DNA of 64,000 nt. It comes from Tolypothrix brevis GSE-NOS-MK-07-07A (GTDB lineage: Bacteria; Cyanobacteriota; Cyanobacteriia; Cyanobacteriales; Nostocaceae). Under the pieces are notes generated by a model that was not told where the DNA came from, ran no database searches, and was given only the letters and a program-made list of their open reading frames with translations. The stretch is taken from NCBI GenBank assembly GCA_019358985.1, contig JAHHIJ010000006.1, forward strand, positions 124,001 to 188,000, written 5' to 3'. The translations under genes and the position numbers were made by a program. Positions 1 to 9,362 of this stretch are shown here, in pieces (position 1 is the first letter of the stretch; each line of letters starts with the position of its first letter).

Positions 1-2
1 AA

Positions 3-329
3 CCTTGTATTACTTTGGCAGAAGTGCAAGAATTGCGGCAAATTTGCGCTCAAGTAAGAGTGGAAAGCTCATTGCAACAGTATATTTTAGAATTGGTGCG
101 GGCGACACGCCAAGATGAGGAAATTTCTCTTGGTGTCAGTCCTCGTGGTACAATGGCTCTGCAACGAGCTACTCAGGCGATCGCTTTTCTGTTAGGACGT
201 GATTACGCGATTCCCGATGATGTGAAGTTTCTTGCTCCTTATGTTCTTTGTCATCGTCTGATTCCAGCGGGAGGACGCAAAGCAAGAACTGTGATGGAGC
301 GGTTATTACGGGCTGTGCCGATTCCATAA
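3..329 (+). CDS. MoxR-type AAA ATPase, C-terminal fragment
   Basis: The frame is open from the window edge, so this is the 3' end of a gene that starts upstream; the apparent TTG start at position 15 is not a real start. The visible 108 or so residues match the C-terminal lid domain of MoxR-family AAA+ ATPases: the SPRG segment followed by a helix with RATQAIAFLLGRDYAIPDDV and then APYVLCHRL. In that family the lid follows the Walker and sensor motifs, which lie outside this window. MoxR proteins usually work as chaperones with von Willebrand A-domain partners encoded beside them; no such partner is seen downstream here. The assignment rests on the lid alone. Confidence 0.8.
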   Translation, partial: PCITLAEVQELRQICAQVRVESSLQQYILELVRATRQDEEISLGVSPRGTMALQRATQAIAFLLGRDYAIPDDVKFLAPYVLCHRLIPAGGRKARTVMERLLRAVPIP

Positions 330-455
330 CTCTGGTTCTAAGCCCTCAGGCTATAAGCCGAATGGCATTAAGAAGAGCGATCGCATGATGTTAAAATAAA
401 TGCACATAACCACGCTTTATGTCTGATTATTTTATATCAGGTTTATTACTTACAA

Positions 456-692
456 TAGACATCTCCAGAAATTAATTATGCGTTATTCAGAACCCTTGAT
501 TAGACGTAGCAGTGCTACGTCTCTACATCTTTTCCGGAGATGTCTAATGTAAAGACGTTCCGGCGGAACGTCTCTACGACGGTTGCGACGTTTTTATTAG
601 ACATCGACCGCGATGCTTATTATGCGTTGTCCGAAACCCTTGATTAGACGTTCCGCCGGAACGTCTCTACGTCTTTTCCACGCCTATGTCTA
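456..692. repeat. Cluster of three family A palindromic repeats
   Basis: Three related elements lie in tandem and fill most of the 385-bp gap. The first (456-546) has inverted ends TAGACATCTCC / GGAGATGTCTA around the core GACGTAGCAGTGCTACGTC. The second (550-577) is only the core variant GACGTTCCGGCGGAACGTC. The third (598-692) has ends TAGACATCGACC / CCTATGTCTA around the same variant core. Between end and core, elements 1 and 3 share ATGCGTT.TC.GAA.CCCTTGATTAG. Related copies occur at least ten more times in the window. The structure resembles non-autonomous MITE-type elements; no transposase is present. Confidence 0.8.
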
Positions 693-714
693 AAACCCTT
701 AATCAACAACGCGA

Positions 715-3093
715 TTAAGTCAGTTCTACAAACACACCGCTGCGGGAAAACTCTTCTTCTTCAGGAGTGAAATAGGGAGTTTTATCAACAAGATTAGGAT
801 CAAAACAGTATGTTTCTTGTAAAAATTGTCCGCTCTCGACAGCCGACTCCAAATCATTGATGTAATCTTGTGCAACCACGCACGCTTCCTTGATGCCTTC
901 CCAATCACCCTTTTGCAACAGTTTTTGCAATGTGGTTCTCGCTCCGGCGAGCCGCGATGCTGGTTTGAGCATACCATAAAGGCGGTAGATGCGATCGCTT
1001 GCAATACTGATATGTTTAAGTGCTTTAGCTCGTGCCAGCTCAGTATCAAGGCTAGGCCAATAGCGGGTAGTGTAGAAGGCTTTCTCATCTTTATGATACC
1101 ACTCCTCTGAGCGAGCGATGGAAGAGGAGACGGTGTTGTGCAGCTTCCAAAAGAATAAGCGCAGGGAGGAGCCATCGACTACAGTGGAGAGTTTTGCCTC
1201 CATTGACACCTCAAAGTTAGTCAATTCTGCGTCACGTCCGAGCAAAAGGTACTCCATCGGGTACATTTCTACCTCTTTATTCTGCACCACATACATATTT
1301 AGGTGATGGCGGCAATAGGGGCAGGGGTACATAGTTGCAAATAGTTGGAAGAAATCCTTAAAAGCTGCCACCAGAGCTTTCTGCTGTACGTCGGTCTTGG
1401 TAGATATAATTTCCGCAGAGGTGTGGAAAAAGCGCCATACTCCAGGTCCAATATAGTATGGGAAGCTCACCCGCATTTGCGAATCTTTGACATCACTCCG
1501 ATCTACATATATGTCAATAAATGCTACATACTGGGAAAGTGCGCCCGATTCCCGTCCAAATTCCTGACGTTCGCGCCGTTTCTGCACTCCATTCAAATAA
1601 TGGAGTGTGAGACGCCATGATTGCTTGAGCATCAGCTTTTGTTTTGGGGTGCATTTGGGAAAGTTCTCTGCAACATCTGCCCCATAAACGCTAAATTCCC
1701 CAGAAGCCTTAGTTGTCTCGTACCACTTGTCCAAAGCTGCTTCGTCAGGTACTGTGTTGCTCTGTATGTCTGCGGCAGTGCTGACGCTGAATGCAGCTAG
1801 TAGCTTCGGCATGAAATCTTCATACCAATAGCTAACTGGCATCATCGCACCATCCACTTCCTCTGATGCTTGGGAGAGGATAACACGGTTCCACTTCTTC
1901 AGGTACTCTTTGGGATGTTCCTCTGATTTAGCTGGTGGTGGAGCCATTTCTTGATTCAGCTCCATCTTCCGCAGTCGGTTGAGTTCGTTGATGGCAAGGA
2001 CACCTTCAGCAATGTCACGCAAGCTGAAATGCTTTTTCTTCAGCGTGATGGCAAACTCGACTCCTGCCGCAAACTTGTCTTTGACATTGGCTGATTTGCG
2101 ACGTGCTTCTACCATCGCTTTTTCTTCTGCCAACATCTCTGTCGTCTTTTCTATTGTCTTCCAGTTCTTGATGCGCTCTTCTAGTCGGGCATATTCATCT
2201 GTGAGGGATTCAACTACTGCATCGAGTAGGGGGTGACAAGCGGATTCTACCACACCTAACCCTTTATAGAGAGCGATCGCCCTCTTCACAAACTGCACAA
2301 AGTCAGTAATTCTATAAGGTAGGTTTCTCACCCGCAAGTGGGTTTCGTGATTGGCAGAGAAACTTTCGCGGAAGCAACGGTAGGCTGCTCCCTGAATCAA
2401 ACGGAACAAACCAATCTGCATTTGCAAGCGGGATGTACCGCGCTTTTGCTCGCTTTGGGGGTGTTGCGCTAGTTGTTCTTTTAGCCGCTCTATCTCTGGT
2501 TCTATCTCTGTGGCTGCTGTTTGTGCAGTGTCTTCGGTAATGGCAACTTCATCGTTGCTAGCAGTGACTGGACTATCGGTTGTTTTTGGCGTGACGAGGG
2601 GAATTGGTGAATCTGTGTAGCCGATCGCAGTTTCTGACTTTTCTGGTACTAGCTTGCAGAATTCTTCAAAGTCAATTGAAGCATCGCCATCATGATCGAC
2701 TTCTTTGATAATTTCATCAAGTTCTTGATCTGTCAACCCAAATTGGCTCATCACCGCACGCATCTCGTCAGCGGTAATTTGACCGCTGCCGTTCTCGTCA
2801 AATACGCTGAATGCTAGCGCTAAACGGCTTTTGCGATCGCCTTGTTGGGATACCATCAGCGCTTTGAACTCTTCAAAATCGATACTGCCCGACAAGTCAA
2901 CGTCTACCTCCTTAATCATGTCGCGCAGCTCTGTGTCGCTGGGGTTCTGTCCTAAAGAACGCATTACCTGCCCCAGTTCTTCTGCTGAGACGGTACTGTT
3001 GCCGTCCTCGTCAAACATTTGGAAAGCTTCCCACAACTTCGCTACCTCTTCAGAGGACATTTCCTTGTTTTCCAGATATACAGCCACGATCAA
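715..3093 (-). CDS. Calmodulin-like EF-hand protein fused to Erv/ALR-type sulfhydryl oxidase
   Basis: The 792-residue protein starts with four canonical EF-hand loops at residues 28-39, 64-75, 99-110 and 133-144 (DEDGNSTVSAEE, DVDLSGSIDFEE, DENGSGQITADE, DHDGDASIDFEE), spaced as in calmodulin. A charged linker and a helical middle region follow. Near residues 540-665 are the hallmarks of the Erv/ALR family: GPGVWRFFHTSA, YPCPYCRHHL with the redox pair C591/C594, and FFWKLHNTVSSSI with H652, which in that family bind FAD and pass electrons from thiols to oxygen. No second shuttle CxxC is visible and no signal peptide is obvious. The called start is TTG preceded by GAGGATTTA; an ATG at 3060 would give 781 residues and leave all EF-hands intact. 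Calcium-controlled disulfide chemistry is an inference from the fusion. Confidence 0.85.
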   Translation of the reverse strand: MIVAVYLENKEMSSEEVAKLWEAFQMFDEDGNSTVSAEELGQVMRSLGQNPSDTELRDMIKEVDVDLSGSIDFEEFKALMVSQQGDRKSRLALAFSVFDENGSGQITADEMRAVMSQFGLTDQELDEIIKEVDHDGDASIDFEEFCKLVPEKSETAIGYTDSPIPLVTPKTTDSPVTASNDEVAITEDTAQTAATEIEPEIERLKEQLAQHPQSEQKRGTSRLQMQIGLFRLIQGAAYRCFRESFSANHETHLRVRNLPYRITDFVQFVKRAIALYKGLGVVESACHPLLDAVVESLTDEYARLEERIKNWKTIEKTTEMLAEEKAMVEARRKSANVKDKFAAGVEFAITLKKKHFSLRDIAEGVLAINELNRLRKMELNQEMAPPPAKSEEHPKEYLKKWNRVILSQASEEVDGAMMPVSYWYEDFMPKLLAAFSVSTAADIQSNTVPDEAALDKWYETTKASGEFSVYGADVAENFPKCTPKQKLMLKQSWRLTLHYLNGVQKRRERQEFGRESGALSQYVAFIDIYVDRSDVKDSQMRVSFPYYIGPGVWRFFHTSAEIISTKTDVQQKALVAAFKDFFQLFATMYPCPYCRHHLNMYVVQNKEVEMYPMEYLLLGRDAELTNFEVSMEAKLSTVVDGSSLRLFFWKLHNTVSSSIARSEEWYHKDEKAFYTTRYWPSLDTELARAKALKHISIASDRIYRLYGMLKPASRLAGARTTLQKLLQKGDWEGIKEACVVAQDYINDLESAVESGQFLQETYCFDPNLVDKTPYFTPEEEEFSRSGVFVELT

Positions 3094-3209
3094 TAAATCC
3101 TCGATAATTGTTAAACTTTTCTATTTAATAGTTTTTCATACATTTTAAAAATTAGGAAAACACTTTGTTAACCATGTACCGAAAAGAGAAGCAAACTCAA
3201 ATTCCAGCG

Positions 3210-3326
3210 TCAAACTTTTTGATGGCTTGCTTGAAGTTCAGCATATGATAAATGTAGACCACGAATCGTCATTGCCTGAGGCAATGTTGTAAAGATCATA
3301 TCAGGTTTGTTTTTAAGCGATCGCAT
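3210..3326 (-). repeat. Repeat copy with small peptide-like frame, paired with 8780-8880
   Basis: About 85 bases here resemble a second copy upstream of the cyclase gene. Shared blocks on the minus strand are AAACCTGATAT, TTTACAA and CGTG.TCTACATT, with a small hairpin between them whose arms differ between copies (ATTGCCT/AGGCAAT here). The minus strand also carries a 38-codon frame (ATG 3324-3326, stop 3210-3212) containing PDMIFTTLPQAMTIRGLHLS; the other copy encodes PDIIFTISPQGMITRALHYL. Whether this is a decayed gene, a small peptide gene or an RNA-level repeat cannot be decided. Confidence 0.4.
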
Positions 3327-3333
3327 ATTCTGT

Positions 3334-4854
3334 TTAGATAACTGCTTTTTTAACTAACGTCGAAGCCCGTAATCTCAATATCAGCATAGTGCCACCTGTG
3401 AACAATATGCCGATTAATATGTTTGTCAGACTGATATTCTTGCCAGGATGAATTACCAAAGTACTTTCTAATATTACAGAAGGTAATAATATCCCGTTGA
3501 TGAGCAAAAAACTATAAACTTTTAACTTTCTCTTTGCCAGAATAGTTAAGAAAGTTAAGTAAATACCTAGAGGAATAAAAGTTAGCGCATAGTAAAGTAT
3601 TTTCTGCTCATTGGGAATTAGCTCTAGTAAATTAAAAGAGTAATAATTTTTTAAATTGTCTACATAAACTTTGAGATTCCCTTGAGAATAAGTAATAACT
3701 ATATAATGGGGACTAGTGTTTGTAAAAACACCAGGAACACTTAATTTTATATCTGTACCGTTTTCTCCAGTAATCGGTGTTCGTATCCGTAAGTTCAGGT
3801 TAGTTCCCTGCTGTCCTAACGTAAAATTGCGATGAAAACTACCAGATGAAAGTGAGATTATACGTCCAGGACCAGTTTGAGTTATATCAGAGGTAGCAAC
3901 AGTAGTAATTATGCTAGATTGAGAGGTTTTACGTATCCTTTTGCTCAATAAGGTCGTAGGAGTTCTTGTTTTTAGCCAATAGCTGGAACTCAAGGCAACA
4001 CCTTGACTATCTACAATGTTTGGTGACTGTCCTTGGGGCAAAAATTCAGGAAGTTGTCCAGTACTATCCTGATAACTTCTTTTCTCAGTTAATTGATAAG
4101 AACCTATTAAAGAATCTCCAAGAGTATTCAAGTAATTTTTAGTATCAAATAATCCTAAAATCTCATTTTCAGGAACTGCTTTATCAGCAATATGAAGTTC
4201 TGAAATATATCCCTGCCAAGGTTTATCACCTGTTTGTTCATTACCAAGCAATAGTGGATAAGTTAGACTCCAATTACTTAGATTTGTCGTACTTTGCCAG
4301 GGTATTAAAATTAAAAATGACAGAAGTACATATCCAAAAAACAATAGTGTTATTTTTGTGAGAGAGTTCCTGATTATACTATTTTCTACACGGGACAAAA
4401 TATTTATAAAACTTGCTGAATGCCATATATAAAAGCAAATTATACCTACAATTCCACCTGTAGTATTGTTAACAAGATCGGCAGGAGTAGGCGATCTAGA
4501 AGGCAAAAATATTTGCAGAATTTCAACTGTGAGTGATAAGCCAGTACTGATCATTATCAGTGTGAAAAATTTGCTGATTGGCTTCATTTTTATCTTCTGC
4601 AAGAAAGCAGTGGAACTAAAGCCTAAAGGTATAAATAGTAAAATATTGTTTACTAGGTCTTCAAAAGAACTAGCATTGTCGAAACTAGCGACAATTTTTT
4701 GTAGAGAAAGATTATCTATCAGGTAAAAATTAAAGGGATAAAGTGTAGCTATTAGTACTGCTAATATACTAATTATTACTAGATACAAGTTTCTAACCAG
4801 TATTAATTTCGTCAAAAAACTAGATATTTGTCTAATAATTTTGTGTAGATCCAT
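3334..4854 (-). CDS. VanZ-like membrane protein with a LamG-like extracytoplasmic insert
   Basis: The 506-residue product has an N-terminal VanZ-like region (about residues 25-150) with several membrane segments and the family's pattern of LVNNILLFIPLGF, SLTVEILQIFLPSRSPTPADLVNNTTGG. A single segment near residue 170 leads to a long soluble part with a GYISELHIADKAVPENEI segment typical of concanavalin/LamG-like folds, then two or three more membrane helices at the C-terminus. VanZ-like proteins are poorly characterised; the name comes from a teicoplanin-resistance locus but most members have no shown role in resistance. The start ATG (4852-4854) has no strong ribosome site. It lies 200 bp from the mechanosensitive channel gene on the same strand. 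Confidence 0.75.
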   Translation of the reverse strand: MDLHKIIRQISSFLTKLILVRNLYLVIISILAVLIATLYPFNFYLIDNLSLQKIVASFDNASSFEDLVNNILLFIPLGFSSTAFLQKIKMKPISKFFTLIMISTGLSLTVEILQIFLPSRSPTPADLVNNTTGGIVGIICFYIWHSASFINILSRVENSIIRNSLTKITLLFFGYVLLSFLILIPWQSTTNLSNWSLTYPLLLGNEQTGDKPWQGYISELHIADKAVPENEILGLFDTKNYLNTLGDSLIGSYQLTEKRSYQDSTGQLPEFLPQGQSPNIVDSQGVALSSSYWLKTRTPTTLLSKRIRKTSQSSIITTVATSDITQTGPGRIISLSSGSFHRNFTLGQQGTNLNLRIRTPITGENGTDIKLSVPGVFTNTSPHYIVITYSQGNLKVYVDNLKNYYSFNLLELIPNEQKILYYALTFIPLGIYLTFLTILAKRKLKVYSFLLINGILLPSVILESTLVIHPGKNISLTNILIGILFTGGTMLILRLRASTLVKKAVI

Positions 4855-5051
4855 AAGTATCTATGTTATCTGTCTTACAGACAATAAATGATTAAACGAT
4901 TAATTACCTAATTGTAGATCAAAATCGATGGTAGCATCCACATCCACATCTGCCGTGCCCTCAACCAGTGCTGGGGACGCACCCCGATAGATGTAATATA
5001 AGGAGTGAAATTTGCTGTAATTTCCTTCCAATTCCTAATAGGCAATTCAAC

Positions 5052-6536
5052 CTAAACATTGGACGAAACATCTGCTTGTTCAGCCATACTTACCGCTTTG
5101 CTTCGCGCTTCTATAATTTGACCTATCTCACGTCCCAAACTTGGTTGACGCTCAATCATCGTATTTACAGCATCTGAGTAGATAACAAGAACTTGCAAAT
5201 CGTCAACTGCGACAATTGATACCGGACTCGGTTCCCCAGTAAACAGTGCCATCTCGCCAAAGAACTCACCACGCAAGATAGTCATTACCTCCAACTCCAT
5301 GCCAAACTCGTTTGTGACGGTGACTAGAACCTGACCCCCAATGATAATATACAAAGCATTACCAGGCTCGCCCTGGCGGATGACTTTCTCCCCAGCACCG
5401 AACTGTTGTAGAATAGTTCCCTTAGCTAAGTCATCCAAATTTTTTGGCTCACGAGCATAAGACATAAATCCGGGAATTGAGTGCAGGCTTTGGGCTAATT
5501 TACTCGAAGCGCTATCTGCCTTATCAGCAGTTTCCACAGCATACTCGTATCGGTAGCGATATAGCGTCAGATTGTTTCGCTGCGCTGCATACCAGATTCG
5601 CGTCATAAATCTATCAAGTATCTGCTCCACATCCTCAAAGTTTTCGATAAAAAACTCCACCTCATAAATAATTGCCGTCTCATCATAGGATGTGGTTTTG
5701 CTCTCTGGTTCAGGTTTGGCTAATATTCCCTGTGTAGCCAGAGCTGTACTTGTTAGTACCTGCTTAACGAGATTAGGGGGGCTATCGTAGGAGAAGCCAA
5801 TATTGATGCGTTGGTTATAAATGCGTTCTGGTTGGCTATAATTATGGATTATTCCTTTGCCAATGAACTGATGAGGAACGATAATCACTTGGCGCTGGAG
5901 ATTTAGCAAGCGAACCGATCGCCAGTTAATATCAATTACTTGCCCTTCGATCGCCTTATCTTCGCCTTCGCTATTGCCAACGCGCAACCAATCACCCACA
6001 CTGAAAGGGCGTTCCAGAAGCAGTGCAATCCCAGACATGATGCTACCCAATGTATCCTGAAGCGCCAAACCGATCACAATCGAGCTAACGCCTAATCCGG
6101 TAGCAAGACTCGCCAAATCTGCACCCCACACCGCCGCCAAAACGATCGCACTGCCCACAAGCACCAAAAACAACCTAAAAAGGTCGATCAGCAATTTGGG
6201 CATCCTTGCCCGCCATGTATTTGCCTCTGCTTTTTCAAATAAAATTACATTCAATAGCGAGAGAGAGGCGTAGATAACAGATATCCAGAAAAGTGTTTCG
6301 ACGAGCTTGGCAAAATTCCCGTTAACGTCAAGCTTCAAAACATTCCTGATTAAAAGCATCAGCATTAAGACCGGCAAGACGAGGTTTTTCACAACCCGCA
6401 GTGTAGCCGCCATCGGTCTACCGCGCCTTTGTTGATGATAAATAACCTCTCCTAGGAAAACTACCAGGAGTGGGAACCCTAATCCGACAATTAACGCCCA
6501 GGTATGCCAGTCGCTTGACAACCTTAAATTACTCAT
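5052..6536 (-). CDS. MscS-type mechanosensitive channel with C-terminal cNMP-binding-like domain
   Basis: From the ATG at 6534-6536 the protein is 494 residues; this start has GAGAGG upstream and overlaps the cyclase stop by eight bases (ATGAGTAA). An upstream ATG at 6557 would place that ribosome site inside the gene, so I do not use it. Four hydrophobic segments are followed by the MscS pore and beta domain (LGVSSIVIGLALQDTLGSIM, then RPFSVGDWLRVGN). From about residue 385 there is a cyclic-nucleotide-binding fold (GEKVIRQGEPGNALYIIIGG, GEFFGEMALFTGEPSPVSIV). In the phosphate-binding cassette the usual arginine (R-S/T-A) is replaced by SPVS, so nucleotide binding is doubtful. The coupling to a cyclase gene suggests ligand-modulated gating, but that is inferred. 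Confidence 0.9.
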   Translation of the reverse strand: MSNLRLSSDWHTWALIVGLGFPLLVVFLGEVIYHQQRRGRPMAATLRVVKNLVLPVLMLMLLIRNVLKLDVNGNFAKLVETLFWISVIYASLSLLNVILFEKAEANTWRARMPKLLIDLFRLFLVLVGSAIVLAAVWGADLASLATGLGVSSIVIGLALQDTLGSIMSGIALLLERPFSVGDWLRVGNSEGEDKAIEGQVIDINWRSVRLLNLQRQVIIVPHQFIGKGIIHNYSQPERIYNQRINIGFSYDSPPNLVKQVLTSTALATQGILAKPEPESKTTSYDETAIIYEVEFFIENFEDVEQILDRFMTRIWYAAQRNNLTLYRYRYEYAVETADKADSASSKLAQSLHSIPGFMSYAREPKNLDDLAKGTILQQFGAGEKVIRQGEPGNALYIIIGGQVLVTVTNEFGMELEVMTILRGEFFGEMALFTGEPSPVSIVAVDDLQVLVIYSDAVNTMIERQPSLGREIGQIIEARSKAVSMAEQADVSSNV

Positions 6537-8703
6537 AGACTTTTTCCTCTCGAACACTTACGGTCATCTGAGAACTTTTGAGTTGCCAAGCCACTAGCTT
6601 TTCTTTTCCAGGTTCTTGAATTTCACCAAAGAGTTCAAAATCGTAGATATTGTGCAAGCGGGAGCAGACATCTTGAGAAACTAAGATTGCTCCTGGCGGA
6701 CAAGCCGACTTCAACCGATTGGCAATATTAACAGTATCGCCCCAAACATCGTAGAGCAATTTATTTTTGCCAATGACGCCTGCAACCACATCTCCTGAAT
6801 TGATGCCGATTTCCAGGTCTAGATGCAAGCCTTTTTCATAATTAAATCGGCGGACAAACGACAGCATTTCCAAAGCAAAATCTACCGTGCGTTTGTCATT
6901 ATCAAGACGCGGCACACTCAGCCCGCATACAGCCATGTAACCGTCACCAATAGTTTTAATCTTCTCCAAACCGTATTTATCTGTCATTTCATCGAAGGCT
7001 GTTACCAATTCGTTCAGCAAGCTAACAACTTCTTGAGGGGACATTGTTTGAGTTAGCTTGGTGAATCGGTGGAGGTCGGAAAATAAGACTGAGACATTAG
7101 AAATCTGGTCGGCAATTTCTCTATCGCCCTGTTTGAGGCGTTTGGCGATGGCGGGACTAAATATACTTAAGACTAATGCTTCATTTTCACGATTTTTCTG
7201 TTCGATTAGTTGAGTTTTGGCGCGAAGGATATCTATCGTTTGGTTAAATGACTTAGCTAAATCCCCAAATTCATCTTGCGAACCTGATTTGACAATTGCA
7301 TCAAATTCCCCGGCTCCCACCTTGCGAGCGCTTTTAATTAAATTGTTGATCGGTCTGACAAAGATTGCGGTCAGCCACATGGCAACAACCGTGATTAGCA
7401 CAATAATTACAGTAGCCCCAATCAAAGCTGTTTTTTCAAAGAATTGAATTGGGGCATAAGCCTCAGAAACATCGATTTCCGCCAAGATAACCCACTTCAA
7501 GCCATCAATATTTAGTGGAGCATAAGAACTCAAAACTGGAATATCACGATAATCGTTGATCACCTGCGTTCCCTGTTTACCAAACAAAGCTTCCTTCACT
7601 GCTTTTGTTTGTACTTCCTGTAGGAGAATTGTAGTCTTGAACTCTGTGATTTTCTTGACGGTCTTTTCATTAGTACCGATAGAACGTAGGGTTTTGACAT
7701 GACCTTTTGGGTCTTCAATGTGGAAACGAGACGCAGAGCGCATTAGATAATCTGAGCCGACCAGATAAGTTTCTCCTGAATCGCCCAGACCATTTTGTTT
7801 CCAATTTTTGTTGTCAGTCATCACATTGTTAATTTTGTCAACAGGAAGTTGGAAAGCTAAAATACCAATGAATTGGGAGCCGTTAAAGATTGGGGACGCG
7901 ATAAAAGCCGCAGGCGCATTGTAGGAAGGACTGTAGGGCTTAAAATCTACTATTTTCACATACCCAATTCCCTTTGCTTGTCGTGTGGCGGCGATCGCAG
8001 AAGCTAGGTTACTCTCTTTATAGGGACCGTTGGTGAAGTTTGTGGTAAAATCAGTTTCTTTAAAAACTGTGTAAACAACGGTTCCTTCGGGATCGATCAA
8101 AAACATATCGTAGTAACCATATTTTTCAACTATATTGCGAAAAATCGGGTGGTAGCGGGCGTGAACCTTGCTGTAAGCGCTGGCATCGCCTGGATTGTCA
8201 AGGAGAAGTTTCTTGCCAACGGGGTTGGGGTTAGCGGCGGTGTAGTGGTACTGTAGGTAACGGGCAGCGGCTGTTTTTGGCGTGTAAGATGCCAGAACTG
8301 GCGAACCCTCGTTAGTTCGCCCCAGTCTGCTTATAAATTCTGTTTTGTAGTAGGTATAAATTGTTTTGTCAAAATCTGCTGGTACTGTTGACTTTTCTAG
8401 TTCGCCGTAAGCCTTCTTAAACTCTTGCATAGCAACGACCACTGTCAGGTCTTCGCTTAGGGTCTGGCTATGGTTGTTAAGGGTTTCAAAATAATCTTTG
8501 ATTTGATAAGTTTTGGCAGCCCGAAGGCTGGTTAATTGGTTGAAGACCTTCTCCGTCAGAATAGATTTACCAGCACTAGAGCATATATAGGTGCTTGCGA
8601 GCATAGCGCAAACGCTGACTACCAGCAACATGACTATGAGTTTTGTTCTTATACTTAGTTGGTTAAATAATTGCATAAAAATTTTATTGATATTTATTCG
8701 CAT
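6529..8703 (-). CDS. Membrane-bound class III adenylate/guanylate cyclase with Cache sensor and HAMP
   Basis: The 724-residue protein has an N-terminal membrane helix (about 20-42), a large extracytoplasmic double-Cache-like sensor, a second helix near 420-445, a HAMP linker (ATAIFVRPINNLIKSARKV..GEFD) and a C-terminal cyclase homology domain. Catalytic residues are intact: metal aspartates in VLFSDLHRF and KTIGDGYM, and the transition-state Asn/Arg in VNIANRL. The Lys before GDGYM and Asp in VWGDTVN are the residues usual for ATP rather than GTP, so cAMP is the likely product. An alternative start lies at 8676; neither has a clear ribosome site. The stop overlaps the start of the MscS-type channel gene, indicating one transcript and translational coupling. 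Confidence 0.9.
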   Translation of the reverse strand: MRININKIFMQLFNQLSIRTKLIVMLLVVSVCAMLASTYICSSAGKSILTEKVFNQLTSLRAAKTYQIKDYFETLNNHSQTLSEDLTVVVAMQEFKKAYGELEKSTVPADFDKTIYTYYKTEFISRLGRTNEGSPVLASYTPKTAAARYLQYHYTAANPNPVGKKLLLDNPGDASAYSKVHARYHPIFRNIVEKYGYYDMFLIDPEGTVVYTVFKETDFTTNFTNGPYKESNLASAIAATRQAKGIGYVKIVDFKPYSPSYNAPAAFIASPIFNGSQFIGILAFQLPVDKINNVMTDNKNWKQNGLGDSGETYLVGSDYLMRSASRFHIEDPKGHVKTLRSIGTNEKTVKKITEFKTTILLQEVQTKAVKEALFGKQGTQVINDYRDIPVLSSYAPLNIDGLKWVILAEIDVSEAYAPIQFFEKTALIGATVIIVLITVVAMWLTAIFVRPINNLIKSARKVGAGEFDAIVKSGSQDEFGDLAKSFNQTIDILRAKTQLIEQKNRENEALVLSIFSPAIAKRLKQGDREIADQISNVSVLFSDLHRFTKLTQTMSPQEVVSLLNELVTAFDEMTDKYGLEKIKTIGDGYMAVCGLSVPRLDNDKRTVDFALEMLSFVRRFNYEKGLHLDLEIGINSGDVVAGVIGKNKLLYDVWGDTVNIANRLKSACPPGAILVSQDVCSRLHNIYDFELFGEIQEPGKEKLVAWQLKSSQMTVSVREEKVYE

Positions 8704-8779
8704 TATTTTTCTGATAAGACATATAAGTAAGTCGGCATAATAAAACCAATGTATGTGCGGATGTAGAAATAAGGTTTAT

Positions 8780-8880
8780 CTGTCAGCATGGATTGAAATA
8801 TGAGATAATGTAGAGCACGAGTAATCATTCCCTGCGGGGATATTGTAAAAATAATATCAGGTTTTTCAGCGATCGCACTC
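8780..8880 (-). repeat. Second copy of the PD-IFT repeat, upstream of the cyclase
   Basis: This stretch is the partner of the repeat at 3210-3326. Both sit roughly 80-230 bp upstream of a minus-strand signalling gene (here the cyclase, there the EF-hand/Erv gene). The hairpin arms here are ATTCCC/GGGGAT, different from the other copy but still pairing. The 8704-9049 gap holds nothing else recognisable apart from scattered HIP1 octamers. Confidence 0.4.
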
Positions 8881-9049
8881 ACTCTGCCAACTTCACTATC
8901 AAGGAGAAAGCGATCGCACTCAAGATCATCAAAAAATCAGGCTTGAATGCCTGAAACCCACATTTCATATTTGGTAACTTCTGTCAATGCGTAATAACCC
9001 TTTCAATATGGGTAAAAATGTTGCTCAAAAACCCCTTTTCAACTTCTTT

Positions 9050-9140
9050 AGGACTTACGCACTCGTTACGAAAAAACAAGACTTTGAGATTGCTTCCTTA
9101 CGTCGCAATGACAGAAATTCGTAGTCCGTGCGTAAGTCCT
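9050..9140. mobile_element. Family B MITE-like element (copy 1)
   Basis: A 91-bp stretch is bounded by inverted ends AGGACTTACGC / GCGTAAGTCCT. The interior (AAGACTTTGAGATTGCTTCC, then CGTCGCAATGAC) is nearly identical to copies at 25831-25922 and 26021-26114. No coding capacity. The adjoining bases 9141-9338 hold no recognisable gene. Confidence 0.75.
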
Positions 9141-9362
9141 GGAATAAACAAGCATCATTTCCATACAGGGCAAGGGAAATACACTCTTCTGCCCAAAAAC
9201 GCCTCAAACTCAGATATATCAAGAAACTGGGTAAAACGATGTCAAACTCCTTCTCTATATACATTAATTGTTCATAGTTTGAAGTCCGCCCATGTTAAAG
9301 TAAATTAAGGCTAAGTCACAAATTTATCAACAAGAAGTTTGGTCAAGTTTTGTATAGCAGGA

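Noticed and set aside
6537-6557. Earlier start for the MscS-type channel
   Set aside because: It would place the likely ribosome site GAGAGG inside the coding region; ATG at 6536 gives the usual eight-base overlap.
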